Notes under the pieces: generated by a model | Told to the model about the DNA's origin: nothing | The model's database searches: none | What the model saw: only the letters and a program-made list of their open reading frames with translations | Source of the DNA: CADEFX01 sp963840425 | Lineage (GTDB): Bacteria; Pseudomonadota; Alphaproteobacteria; Rhizobiales; Hyphomicrobiaceae | Assembly: GCA_963840425.1 (NCBI GenBank) | Contig: CAWIYZ010000025.1 | Location: forward strand, 62,001-126,000 | Direction of reading: 5' to 3' | Length of the DNA: 64,000 nt | Shown: in pieces, positions 46,365 through 56,057 of the stretch | Position numbering within the stretch: position 1 is the stretch's first letter | Layout: each line of letters opens with the position of its first letter | Program-made: the position numbers and the translations under genes

Positions 46365-46420
46365 GGTGGCGGTCTGTTGCAAGCCCGGTAGAAAGGCGAC
46401 AGAACAGGAGCACCGCCACC
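46365..46420 (+). terminator. Long-range hairpin after the dienelactone hydrolase gene
   Basis: GGTGGCGGT (46365-46373) is the exact complement of ACCGCCACC (46412-46420). Inside, CTGT and ACAG can extend the structure. It begins 14 bases after the stop codon. No T-run follows, so a factor-independent terminator is uncertain; a 3' mRNA stabiliser is the other reading. Confidence 0.5.
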
Positions 46421-46514
46421 GGCACGAGACCCATTAACCCACTGAAATGGGACAAGGAAGCAGGCTTCCCGTCGCGTGCTACGAATGATGTAGCCGTGAC
46501 CTGATGAGGCCGAC

Positions 46515-46910
46515 ATGCGAGCAATGTTGAGAGGGCTCCTTCCGCTACTCGCTCTGGGAGCAGCGAACACAAGCCTGTGCGCCCACACGTTCTCTGCACC
46601 CAAGGCCCAATTCTTGAAACAGAGCAGCACACTCGTGACGTATCGCAGCGCCTACGACCATGCCTACGTCCCATGGAACGCCGAGCCCTACGGCGGCCAC
46701 GCTGGTCGCTTTTACTATTCCGCACCGGCAACCGGCTATGCCGACCCGCGCATCAACCAGTACGCGCCGCCTCCAGCACTCTGGTACGCCCCTCCCCCTG
46801 TTGTTTTGGTGCCCATGCGGCCGGCGAGTTGTGGGAGATATAGGTACTGGGACGGAGAACGTTGCGCGGACGCCCGGTTCGAGCCTCCCTATGTGGGGCC
46901 GAGATGGTGA
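46515..46910 (+). CDS. Small exported Tyr/Pro-rich protein
   Basis: A 131-residue protein with a signal peptide (MLRGLLPLLALGAANTSLCA). The mature part is rich in Tyr, Pro and Trp (APPPALWYAPPPVVLVPMRP) and ends CGRYRYWDGERCADARFEPP, in which two cysteines may pair. No domain of known function. Similar short YWDG-containing exported proteins occur widely in rhizobia-like bacteria. It stands alone between the DLH gene and the convergent SLOG-type gene. Confidence 0.65.
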   Translation: MRAMLRGLLPLLALGAANTSLCAHTFSAPKAQFLKQSSTLVTYRSAYDHAYVPWNAEPYGGHAGRFYYSAPATGYADPRINQYAPPPALWYAPPPVVLVPMRPASCGRYRYWDGERCADARFEPPYVGPRW

Positions 46911-46975
46911 CAGCCTAGTCAGTTCCGCAGCGCTCTGCTTCCCGCTGTTACGCAGGCGCGAAGCGGCGGCCGTCG

Positions 46976-47467
46976 TCACGCTACGGCGTCGAATAGCGCC
47001 GCTATCAAGCTTCGAGCTCGATGATAGATGCCCGGCGCCTCGCTCTCGCGCGGGCCGCCGACGCTCAGCGTCATATCCGCACCGAAGCGCTTCCTCTGCG
47101 TTTTGAGCCATGTCTTGGCCCGCTCCAACGCCGTTGCGTCGTCGGCATTGATGATCAGGTACGGCTTTCCGTGCTGACGCGCCCATTCGTGCGCGCGCCT
47201 TGTGCCGATGGAGACCGACAATCCACCGCCGTCCGTAATGATGAGTGCCGCATTGCTATCGCGCACGTTCCACTCCGTGCGCTGGAGCGGATGCGCAAGT
47301 GGCGTTTCCTTGAGCTGCGGATACTTGGTCAGAAGACCGGGCGGCTTGGTCAGGTCTTCAGCCCAACCGCCCTTTGGACACCAGCCGCCCCAGCGCATGC
47401 CGCGCTCGATGGCTATGTCGAGCGCGGCACGGTCAACACCTGTCTGACCGCCGCTGACGACTTGCAT
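46976..47467 (-). CDS. SLOG-fold putative molybdenum carrier / nucleotide-binding protein
   Basis: A 163-residue protein starting MQVVSGGQTGVDRAALDIAI, the signature of the YpsA-related / molybdenum-carrier SLOG family. Other conserved parts are GWCPKGGWAED, RTEWNVRDSNAALIITDG and SIGTRRAHEWARQHGKPYLI. The family is thought to bind nucleotides or nucleotide-like ligands, but no function is proven. The start at 47467 fits the family exactly. Confidence 0.88.
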   Translation of the reverse strand: MQVVSGGQTGVDRAALDIAIERGMRWGGWCPKGGWAEDLTKPPGLLTKYPQLKETPLAHPLQRTEWNVRDSNAALIITDGGGLSVSIGTRRAHEWARQHGKPYLIINADDATALERAKTWLKTQRKRFGADMTLSVGGPRESEAPGIYHRARSLIAALFDAVA

Positions 47468-47564
47468 GTCCCATCATGCCGAATTATCGAGCGCGGGGAA
47501 AGATGCGGCTACGCTAAAGTCCATAAATTGAGCCGCGGCGCCTCTCTGCGAACGACGTGAGCAG

Positions 47565-48647
47565 CTACCTCCATGGCTCCACTACGACCTTTGCGTGACG
47601 GTTCGGGCTTGCCAGCTCGTCGAATGCGGCGGCAACCTCGCCGAGCCCGATCCTGCCGGTGATCATTGCCCCGACATCGACCTTGCCGCTCGAGATCAGA
47701 GCAAGCGATTGAGCGAACTCGTCAGGAGTGCAGGCCAACACGTATTGGACAGTAAGCTCCTTGTAGCTCGCAAACATTGGCTTCTGCTGATCCGTCTCCA
47801 TACATACGCCAACAATGACGACACGGGCGTTCTGCGGCGCGCTCTCAAAGATGCTTTGGATCACGCCGGGCACGCCGACACATTCGAAGATGACACACGG
47901 CTTGATGGGGGCGGGCGGAATGAGTGAGAAGGGGAGCCTGGCAATCTCGGCGGGCGAGAGCTTTGCGTGCTCCTCCCAGGTCTGGAATGGAGAGTTGACG
48001 GCGGCATCGACGACAATGTCGGCGCCGAGACGCACCGCCAGCTCGCGGCGCTTGGCCGAGTAGTCCGCAGCGATGATCGGCCCAAATCCCTTGTTCTTCA
48101 GAGCCGCAACAACCGCCAAACCGATGGGTCCGCATCCGATCACGAGGGGAACCTCGTCGCCCGCCAGCCTCGCTTTCGCCAGCGCGTGAATGCCAATCGA
48201 CAGCGGCTCGGCGAGCGCGGCCAGCTCGCTGGTCACATGGTCGGGTACTGGAATCAAAAGCTGCTCGGACAGCAGCATGCGTTCCGCGTAGGCGCCGATG
48301 TTGTCGTTGGAGTATCCGATGCCTTCGACGCGACCGTCGACGATGATGCGCGGCACCGAAACAACGCGGGTGCCCTGCAACAAGGTCCTTGCGCAATCCG
48401 GTCCGTAGTCGAGGATCTCGCAGCAGTATTCATGCCCGAATACGACATCCCGCGTCAGATCCATGGGCTTGCGCCATGGCAGGAATTGCGACATCTCCAC
48501 CATCTTGCCGGCATGCAGGCGCGCATGCAGATCAGTGCCGCAGACGCCGCAAGCCAACGGCTTGACCAGCACCTGACCGGGTCCTGGGATAGGTTCCGGC
48601 ATGGTATCGACCACGATCTGGCCGTTCCTGAAGACCGCTGCGCGCAT
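47565..48647 (-). CDS. Zinc-dependent alcohol dehydrogenase (MDR superfamily)
   Basis: A 360-residue medium-chain dehydrogenase. The catalytic zinc region is CGVCGTDLHA, GHEYCCEILDYG follows, and the cofactor motif is VIGCGPIGLAVVAALKNKGF. The MDR structural-zinc cysteines are not obvious. NAD-linked oxidation of a secondary alcohol or sorbitol/threonine-type substrate is plausible. I chose ATG 48647 (MRAAVFRNGQIVVD). It is divergent from the VOC/enoyl-CoA hydratase operon. Confidence 0.9.
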   Translation of the reverse strand: MRAAVFRNGQIVVDTMPEPIPGPGQVLVKPLACGVCGTDLHARLHAGKMVEMSQFLPWRKPMDLTRDVVFGHEYCCEILDYGPDCARTLLQGTRVVSVPRIIVDGRVEGIGYSNDNIGAYAERMLLSEQLLIPVPDHVTSELAALAEPLSIGIHALAKARLAGDEVPLVIGCGPIGLAVVAALKNKGFGPIIAADYSAKRRELAVRLGADIVVDAAVNSPFQTWEEHAKLSPAEIARLPFSLIPPAPIKPCVIFECVGVPGVIQSIFESAPQNARVVIVGVCMETDQQKPMFASYKELTVQYVLACTPDEFAQSLALISSGKVDVGAMITGRIGLGEVAAAFDELASPNRHAKVVVEPWR

Positions 48648-48948
48648 CCTTGAAATCCGGTTCAGCCCTCGTTTCAGCACGGCAAGTTGCGGCCCTGCAC
48701 GGTGCCGGCTGAAGGCGTAGTGTTCTCACACGCTCGAAGAACTGAGCGACAAAGAGTTGTAACGGCAGATCAACTTGGTCCGCCAGCCAATTATTGCAGA
48801 AAAAACAGGGCTCGGGCGGCGCTACGGACAGATAGGCCAATGTTCGAGAATGGGCGCGCGACCCTGTCATTGGGCCACATGCGGCTAGCGCCAAATCAAT
48901 GGCCATCATAGTCTGTCGATCATCAAAGCAGTGGGTGCTGGAGCAATC
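48648..48948. other. Divergent intergenic region between the dehydrogenase and the VOC operon
   Basis: A 301-base divergent region that should carry both promoters. No reading frame is supported. It is somewhat AT-richer than the flanks (for example CAATTATTGCAGAAAAAACA near 48788-48807). Confidence 0.4.
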
Positions 48949-49368
48949 ATGAAGATCAAGCGCATCGAGCACATAGCCATCGCCCTCAAGAACATGGACA
49001 CCATCAAGGACGTGCTTGCCAACAAGCTTGGCATTGCCATGGAGTACGAGGAGCACTTGCCGGCGCACGCCACCACGCTCGCCATGTTCCCGGTCGGCGA
49101 AACCTACCTCGAGCTGCTGCAATCGGACAAAGCGGACTCCGGCACCAACAAGTGGATCGCCGAGCGCGGCGAGGGGCTCTTCCATATCTGCCTCGAAGTC
49201 GATGATATCGACGAGTCCATGCGCGAGCTGCGCGGCAAGGGCATACGCTTCGAGACCGAACAACCGCTCATTGGCCACGGCAACTGCCGCATCGTCTTCA
49301 TGGATCCCGCAACGACGGGTGGGCTCGTCATTGAGCTGGCGGAGCAACCAAAGGCCGCGACAGCATAG
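48949..49368 (+). CDS. VOC-family protein, methylmalonyl-CoA epimerase-like
   Basis: A 139-residue vicinal-oxygen-chelate protein with two beta-alpha-beta-beta-beta modules. Likely metal ligands are His in IEHIAIAL, Glu in YLELLQ, His in GLFHICLEVDD and Glu in LVIELAEQ. Similarity is to methylmalonyl/ethylmalonyl-CoA epimerases. ATG 48949 follows GGAGC. It is first in a rightward operon with an enoyl-CoA hydratase and hyuAB, so a CoA or amide intermediate is its likely substrate. Confidence 0.88.
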   Translation: MKIKRIEHIAIALKNMDTIKDVLANKLGIAMEYEEHLPAHATTLAMFPVGETYLELLQSDKADSGTNKWIAERGEGLFHICLEVDDIDESMRELRGKGIRFETEQPLIGHGNCRIVFMDPATTGGLVIELAEQPKAATA

Positions 49369-49372
49369 GTTG

Positions 49373-49403
49373 GCTGCATCAGGCTCGTTCAGCCTGATGC
49401 AGC
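49373..49403 (+). terminator. Strong 13-bp hairpin between the VOC and enoyl-CoA hydratase genes
   Basis: GCTGCATCAGGCT (49373-49385) and AGCCTGATGCAGC (49391-49403) are perfectly complementary around a 5-base loop. It starts four bases after the stop codon. Without a T-run it may be a partial terminator or a stabiliser that changes the ratio of the genes on either side. Confidence 0.65.
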
Positions 49404-49496
49404 GTTTGCGCGGACCCTCTGCATCCCCGCGATTGCCAGCCTGCTTGATAGGCTTCTGCGCCCCGCATCTGATCTTAACCTCTTGAGGGAACGCAC

Positions 49497-50318
49497 GTGT
49501 CCGAGCCGCAATCCAAACCCAAACCCACACCGTTCCTGGCTTCCGACATCACCGTCGATCGCAGCAATCCGGCCATCGTCGTTGTCGGACTCAATCGGCC
49601 GCAACGGCGCAATGCGCTGACTCTCGCCATGTGGAACGAGCTTGGCCGCATTTTCTCGAGCCTCAATGTGGAGACGGCCGTGCGGGCGGTCATCCTGACC
49701 GGCGCAGGCGGCGCGTTCTCCGCGGGCGCGGACATCTCCGAATTTCCTGCAGTTCGCGCGACGATCGAGGACGGGCGAAGCTACGAGGCCGCTGCCAATC
49801 GTTGCCAGGTCGCCATTGCGACCTGTACCAAGCCGACGATCGCAGCAATCTCCGGCCCTTGCTATGGCGGTGGCGTCGGCGTGGCCCTGTCCTGCGACTT
49901 CCGGGTCGCGGACCAGTCGGCCTATTTCTCCATACCGGCGGCGCGGCTGAGCAACGTCTATGGCATTGTCGAGACACGTGCCTTGTTCGATGCCGTCGGG
50001 CTTGCGGCGGCGAAGGAGGTGCTGTTCACCGGCCGGCGCTACGGTGCCGACGAGGCCCATCGCATCGGACTTGCGACGCATCGCGCCGACGGCGGCGCGC
50101 TGCAGGCCGCAACCGAGCTTGCACGCAGCATGCTCACCTCCGCACCACTCACCATCAAGGGCACCAAGGTCGTGCTCGAAGCCATCTCCAGAAACCAAAC
50201 AGACCTGCGCAAGGACGCGATCGCCGAGGTCATGGATGAGGCGATGGCGAGTGCCGACTACCGGGAGGGTGTCGCTGCCTTCGCCGAGAAGCGTGATCCA
50301 CAATTCCGGGGCAAGTGA
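49497..50318 (+). CDS. Enoyl-CoA hydratase/isomerase family protein
   Basis: A 273-residue crotonase-fold enzyme. Oxyanion-hole parts are GAGGAFSAGADISEF and GPCYGGGVGVALSCDFRVA. The acidic residue used by hydratases at the second Glu position seems replaced (VYGIVETRALFDAV), so the reaction may be isomerisation, hydrolysis or decarboxylation instead. Start is GTG 49497 after TTGAGGGA. Its stop overlaps the hyuA2 start (GTGA), so the two are coupled. Confidence 0.9.
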   Translation: MSEPQSKPKPTPFLASDITVDRSNPAIVVVGLNRPQRRNALTLAMWNELGRIFSSLNVETAVRAVILTGAGGAFSAGADISEFPAVRATIEDGRSYEAAANRCQVAIATCTKPTIAAISGPCYGGGVGVALSCDFRVADQSAYFSIPAARLSNVYGIVETRALFDAVGLAAAKEVLFTGRRYGADEAHRIGLATHRADGGALQAATELARSMLTSAPLTIKGTKVVLEAISRNQTDLRKDAIAEVMDEAMASADYREGVAAFAEKRDPQFRGK

Positions 50319-52400
50319 CCCGAGGCCAGGCCATGCTTTGGATCGGCATCGATGTTGGCGGCACCTTCACCGACGCTGTTGCCTATGACGAGGCCGCAGG
50401 CACATTCGCCTTCGCCAAGGCACCTTCGACCCCCGCCGACCCGACCTGCGCCGTTCTCGAGGTCCTCTCGGCCATGCAGCTGGACCTGGGCGCGATCGAG
50501 CGGCTGGTGCATGGCGTCACGATCGGCACCAACGCCGTGCTCGAAGGCAAGGGCGCCGAGGTCTGGATGCTGGTGACGAAGGGCTTTCGGGACGTGCTCG
50601 AGATCGGGCGGACGAACAGGCCTGTCCTCTATGACATCCGTACGCAGAAGGCGCCGCCCCTCGTACCCCGCACGCGCGCCATCGAGGTCGACGAGCGTCT
50701 CCTCTTCGATGGTTCTGCCTTGAGAGCCATCGATGCGACCGAGGTCGAGAAACTCGCCGCACGCATTCCAGAACGGCGCGACATCGCCATCGCCATCTGT
50801 TTCCTGCACAGCTATGCCAATCCCGAGCATGAGCTGACGGCCAAGGCCGTCGTCGCCGCGGTCCGTCCAGGCCAGTTCGTGTGCACGTCGAGCGAGGTTT
50901 TGCCGCAGTTTCGCGAGTACGAGCGTTTCAATACGACCGCGCTCAATGCCTACATTGGCCCACTGATGGACAGCTACCTCACGCGGCTCGAGGCCGGCCT
51001 GCGTGATCGAGGCTTCCGGCGCGACCTCCACATCATGACCTCTGCCGGGGGCGTCGCCACCGCGGCACGCGCCCGCCGTCTTCCAATCTCTACGGTCCTT
51101 TCCGGACCCGCGGCAGGCGTTGCGGCGGCTGTGCACCTCGGCAGCGAACTCGGCTTTGCCAACATCATCACCTGTGACATGGGTGGCACGTCGACCGATG
51201 TCTGCCTGATCGAGGCGCTGAAGGTGCCGGTCACCGGCGAGCAGAAGATCTCCCACTACGCCAATCGCACGCCACAGATCGAGATCAATTCGGTCGGTGC
51301 CGGTGGTGGCTCCATCGCCTGGGTCGATGCCGGCGACACCCTCATGGTCGGACCGCAGAGCGCCGGGGCCACACCGGGCCCTGCCTGCTATGGCCGTGGC
51401 GGTACGCAGGTAACGGTCACTGACGCCAATCTCGCGCTCAATCGCCTGTCGGCCGGCTCGCCGCTCGGCTCGGGGCATATCCCACTTGATCGGACCCTTG
51501 CGCTCGAGGCGCTCGAGGGACTTGGCCGGCGTGTCGGCCTCGAGGCGGTGAGCCTTGCCGACGGTATCGTGCGCATCGCCGTCGCCCGCATGGTCTCCGC
51601 CATCAAGCAGATCTCGATTGCGAACGGCCACGATCCGCGCGAATTCGTACTGCTCCCATATGGTGGCGCCGGACCGATGCATGCCGCCGCCATAGCCGAC
51701 GAGTTGGAGATCGGCCGCATCCTGGTGCCGGTCGGGCCCCGGCAACTTCGCGGCATTCGGTTCGCTCATTTCCGACATCCGTCTCGACTACGCGCGCACC
51801 CGCACGATGCAGCTCGACGACCGGGCCGAGGAGGAGATCGCCGCAATCTTTTCGAACATGGAGCAGGAGGCGCGCGACAATCTCCGCTCCGAGGGCGTCG
51901 CTGAGGCTCAGGTTGAGATCAACCGCGCGCTCGGCATGCGCTACCTCGGCCAGTCATGGGAGCTGGTTGTCGATCTTCCGGGTGCCGCGGACAATACCGG
52001 CGCATCTGCGGCATCAGGCAAGGCCATCGCCCCCGTCGAGCGCATCCTCGCCGCGTTCGCAGATGTCCACGACCGCCGTTTCGGTCACCGCAGCGGCGGC
52101 GCCGTCGAGATCGTCAGCTTCCGTCTGGCTGCCGTTGGACGTGTCGCCAAGCCGAGGCTGCCGCTGCTATCGCCCACGGCGCCCAGATCCGACGCAAGGA
52201 GCGCGATGCGCGATGTTCACTTCGGTACCCGCTTCCATGCCTGCGCCGTCTATGCGCGCGACCGCCTCGTGCTCGACGAGGTCGTAGTCGGCCCCGCGGT
52301 GATCGAGGAGAGTGGCTCTACCACGATCGTTCCGCCGGGCTGGACGGCGCGCACGATGGCGCACGGCGAGCTCCTGATGGAGAGATCGGGCCATGGATAG
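50315..52400 (+). CDS. hyuA: N-methylhydantoinase A / oxoprolinase-like ATPase subunit (HyuA), copy 2, frameshifted
   Basis: About 694 residues when corrected. IGIDVGGTFTDAVAYDE binds ATP; GVTIGTNAVLEGKGAEVWML, SSEVLPQFREYERFNTTALN, DMGGTSTDVCLIEALK and GAGGGSIAWVDAGD are diagnostic. After LVPVGP the frame shifts at a CCCC run (51737-51740). The next frame continues GNFAAFGSLISDIRLDYART to 52400, which is normal HyuA sequence. One extra C explains it. It overlaps the enoyl-CoA hydratase stop by GTGA and is followed by hyuB2. Confidence 0.9.
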
Positions 52401-52457
52401 AGCGCAGCCGCAAGCAGGCGATGCCCCGGCGCACCGGCAGCAGCCGTTTCGGTAAGC

Positions 52458-54520
52458 GTGGGACAGACTGTCGACCCGATCACCCTCGAGGTGGTCTGCG
52501 AGGGCCTCATCGCCATCGTGCGCGAGATGCGCGCCAACATCATCCGCGCCTCCTACTCCTCCGTCATCTACGAGATGGACGACTTTTCCTGCGCTCTTTT
52601 CGGTCCTGACGGCCAGTTGGTGGCGCAATGGTGGGACCATCCCGGTCACGTGCTGCCGCTGCCCTGGGGGGTGCGCTGTGCCTTCGACGACTTCAAGGAT
52701 GACATTCACCCCGGCGATGTCCTGCTGCTCAACGACCCCTATCGCGGCGGCACGCACCTCAACGACGTCACCGTGATCTTTCCCGTCTTCACCGACACCG
52801 GTCAGATGATGATCTTTCCGGCGGTCCGCGCGCATTGGGTGGATGTTGGCGGCATGGTGCCCGGGTAGCTACTCGGGCCTCTCGACCAACATTTATCAGG
52901 AGGGCGTCCGCATCCCGCCGATCAAGATCTGGGAGCGCGGCGTGCCCAACCGTGCGGCCATGACGCTGCTGATGGCCAACATGCGCATCCCCGTCGAGCG
53001 CGAAGGCGATCTCAACGCCTCGATCGGCTCTTGCCGGATTGCCGCGGAGCGCGTTCGCAAGCTCGTGCACAAGCACGGCCAAGGCGTGGTCTCGGACTGC
53101 ATTCGCGATCCACCTCGATCGGACCGAGCGGCGCCTGCGCGCGCGCATCGCCGAGCTTCCCGACGGCGACTACCACTACGAGGACTATCTGGAGTTCTAC
53201 AACGACGGCCAGCTCGATCCCGTGCTCGCGCGCCTGAAGCTGACAGTAGCGGGCGACCAGATCACGGCGGACTTCACGGGCAGCAACGCGCAGGTTCCCG
53301 GCGTCGTGAACAACTCGCTGGCCGTGGCGGGCGCCGGCGTGTTCGTCGCAATCAAGTCGACCCTTGATCCCGGCGGCGCCTTGAATGAAGGCGCATTCAG
53401 GCCCATCACGCTGAGGGCTCCCTCCGGCACGATCTTCAACGTTGCCCTTGATGCCCCGGCCGGCGCCCATGGCGAGGTGAGGAAGCGCGCGGTCTCCGTC
53501 GGTCTGGGAGCGCTCGCGCAGATCATTCCGGAGAAGGTATCGGGCGATCTCTGCGGCAGCTCATTTCCCAACGCCATCGGCGGATGGAACCCGCGCCGCA
53601 ATCGCCAGTTCGTGTACTACGAGGCGCCAGCGGGCGGCAATGGCGGCCTCTCGGATGCTGACGGCGCGAGCACGTTCGTCAACGTCGATTTCGGCAACTT
53701 GCCGTCGATCCACAATGTCGAATCGATCGAGAACGAGATGCCGCTCATGATTGAAAGCTGCGCGTTGAGGACCGATGGCGGAGGGCCCGGCCAGTTCCGG
53801 GGCGGTGTCGGCATGGTGCGCCGAGTGCGTCTTCTCGAGGCGGAGGCGCGATACTCCGTGCTGAGCGATCGCGGCGTCATTCCGCCCTGGGGTGTTCTTG
53901 GCGCCGGCGGCGGACTTCCCTATCACCTGTCGATCGAACGCAACGGTCAGACGTTCGAGTTCGGTACACCCGGAAAGGTGACAGGACATCCCATCGTCCG
54001 CGGCGATGTGGTCGTCATGCGGTCCTCTGGCGGCGGGGGTTACGGCGATCCGCTGACGCGCGATCCCCACCGCGTTGCAGAGGACGTTGCGCGCGGGATC
54101 GTCTCGATCAACGCGGCGCGCGACTGGTATGGAGTCTTCATCGCCGGCGGTGGTCTGGTCGATGAAGATGCCACTGCCAGCCTCCGCGCCCAGCTTGTGG
54201 CAACGCGGGTCCATGTCCGCGTCGTCGCGCATGATGGCCTCGATCCCTACACCGGCCTCAAGGGGCGCCATCGAATCCTAGAGCTTGCGGCGGCCGATGC
54301 AGCTCGGCTAGCAGTCGCTGATAACTCGCTCATCGAAATGTTCGGGCGGCACCCGGCTCCGCTCAGGGCTTGGGTTCGCGTCGGTGGAATCGAGGATGGG
54401 ACGGTTCGAATGGATGCCTTCGGCCGGAGCGTGCTCGGCGTCGACAACAATGACTCGATCTATATACGCCGCGTCGAAACGCCGACCGTACCGAAAGGGT
54501 TGGCGGGAAGTACGCGTTGA
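52458..54520 (+). CDS. hyuB: N-methylhydantoinase B / oxoprolinase-like subunit (HyuB), copy 2, two frameshifts
   Basis: The family sequence continues across three frames. VGQTVDPITLEVVCEGLIAI to GGMVPG, then with the extra T at 52866 removed, SYSGLSTNIYQEGVRIPPIK. With the extra C at 53110 removed, HLDRTERRLRARIAELPDGD follows, and the protein runs to 54520, about 686 residues. GGGGYGDPLTRD near the C-terminus matches copy 1. The GTG start at 52458 has no good ribosome site. A start at ATG 52393, overlapping the hyuA2 stop, would need another one-base correction but is attractive. Confidence 0.85.
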
Positions 54521-54564
54521 ACCGGAATTGAGTTCTGTGCTCCAGCGTGCGACCAGGTCGGGGG

Positions 54565-55260
54565 TCACACCGTCAGATAACGGGTGCGTATCTGCTGCTC
54601 CTCGGCGCGGAAGCGGTGTGGGTCTGCCGAGTAAACAATGCGTCCCTTGACCATGATGTGAAGCTCATCGGCGACGGCTTCGGCGAGCTTCATGTTTTGC
54701 TCGATCAGCAGGATGGTGACGCCAGCATCACGCAGGACCCGGATCACGCGCGAGAGCTCGCGCACGACCAGCGGCGCCAGGCCCTGGCTCGGCTCATCGA
54801 GGAGCAGCACCTTGGGATCGCTGACCAGGGCGCGGGCGATCGCGAGCATTTGCTGCTCGCCGCCGGACAGCTGCGAGCCACGGTTGGTCTGACGCTCGCT
54901 GAGCGCGGGAAACAACTCGAACAGACGCGGCAGCGGCCAGGCCTTGGCCGGCGTGCGCTCGGCCACCCGGATATTCTCGACGACCGTGAGATCGGGAAAG
55001 ATCAGCCGGCCTTCCGGCACATAGGCCACGCCCACGCGCGCCACACGATGCGGCGGCCAGGCGGTGATGACGCTGCCGTCGAGTGCGATGCTGCCGCTGG
55101 TTGGCGCAACCAGGCCCATGACGGTCTTGACGGTCGTGGTCTTGCCCACGCCATTGCGTCCGAGTACGGCCGCGATGCGGCCCTTGGGCAACTCGAGGTC
55201 GACCCCCTGGAGGATATGGCTGGCGCCATAGTGCGTATTGAGGTCGCGGATGGCGAGCAT
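54565..55260 (-). CDS. livF: Branched-chain amino acid-type ABC transporter ATP-binding protein LivF
   Basis: A 231-residue ATPase. Walker A GRNGVGKTT, signature LSGGEQQMLAIARAL, Walker B LLLDEPSQGLAP, and the LivF mark YVPEGRLIFPDLTVVENI are seen. It starts on the last base of the livG stop (TGATG). With livG, livH, livM and livK it makes a complete importer. In this operon the ligand is likelier an aromatic or carboxylic acid than leucine. Confidence 0.93.
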   Translation of the reverse strand: MLAIRDLNTHYGASHILQGVDLELPKGRIAAVLGRNGVGKTTTVKTVMGLVAPTSGSIALDGSVITAWPPHRVARVGVAYVPEGRLIFPDLTVVENIRVAERTPAKAWPLPRLFELFPALSERQTNRGSQLSGGEQQMLAIARALVSDPKVLLLDEPSQGLAPLVVRELSRVIRVLRDAGVTILLIEQNMKLAEAVADELHIMVKGRIVYSADPHRFRAEEQQIRTRYLTV

Positions 55261-56057
55261 CAGGTCATGCCCCCGAGGTAGGCTTCTTGCACCCGCGCGT
55301 TGGCTTTGACAGCGGCAGGCGTCCCGTCGGCGATGACGGCGCCGCGGTGCAGCACGGTGATCTTGTGCGCCAGGCGGAACACCACCTCCATGTCGTGCTC
55401 GACCAGCATCACCGTGACGCGTGCCGTGTCCAAGAACCGCGCCAGTGTCTCCACAGCCTGCGCCGTCTCCTCCACCGAGAGGCCCTGCGTCGGCTCGTCG
55501 AGCAGCAGCACTCGGGGGCCCTGCGCCATGGCCATCGCGACCTCGAGCAGCCGCTGGTCGCCGTGACTCAGGAGGCCCGCCTGCCGGTTTGCGACATGCG
55601 TGAGGCCGAGTTGCTCCAGCGCCGCGTCGCCTGCGCTGCGTGCGCGCGCAAAGATCGCTGCACCGCCGAACGGCTGCCAGCGGCGCTCGCGGCGCGCCTG
55701 TGCCGCGAGCATGGTGTTCTCGCGGGCGGACATCTCAGGGAAGAGCGACGTGAGCTGAAAGGTTCGGGAAAGACCTTGCTGGCAGATGGCGTGGGCCGGC
55801 AGGCCGGTAATGTCTTCGCCGGCAAAGCGCACGCGACCCGAAGTGGGTGGAACCACGCCGGTGATCACATGAAACAACGTGGTCTTGCCGGCCCCGTTGG
55901 GACCGATGACGGCGCGGACCTCGCCTTGCGCCACGCGCATGCTGACTTCATCCACGGCAACGAGGGCGCCGTAGCGCTTGGTCAACCCTTCCAGCTCGAT
56001 CAGCGACGGCGAGGCGGCCGTTGCGCCTGGTGTGGCCTGCGCGAGCGCTTCAGCCAT
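55260..56057 (-). CDS. livG: Branched-chain amino acid-type ABC transporter ATP-binding protein LivG
   Basis: A 265-residue ATPase. LTKRYGALVAVDEVSMRVAQ, Walker A GPNGAGKTT, the LivG-type motif GLSRTFQLTSLFPEMSAREN, signature LSHGDQRLLEVAMAM, Walker B LLLDEPTQGLS and VEHDMEVV are all visible. ATG 56057 overlaps the livM stop by 8 bases; a longer frame upstream lies inside livM. Confidence 0.93.
   Translation of the reverse strand: MAEALAQATPGATAASPSLIELEGLTKRYGALVAVDEVSMRVAQGEVRAVIGPNGAGKTTLFHVITGVVPPTSGRVRFAGEDITGLPAHAICQQGLSRTFQLTSLFPEMSARENTMLAAQARRERRWQPFGGAAIFARARSAGDAALEQLGLTHVANRQAGLLSHGDQRLLEVAMAMAQGPRVLLLDEPTQGLSVEETAQAVETLARFLDTARVTVMLVEHDMEVVFRLAHKITVLHRGAVIADGTPAAVKANARVQEAYLGGMT

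Noticed and set aside
50258..51778. A 506-codon open frame antisense to hyuA copy 2
   Set aside because: HyuA is strongly conserved on the other strand. The long antisense frame is an effect of high GC at third positions.
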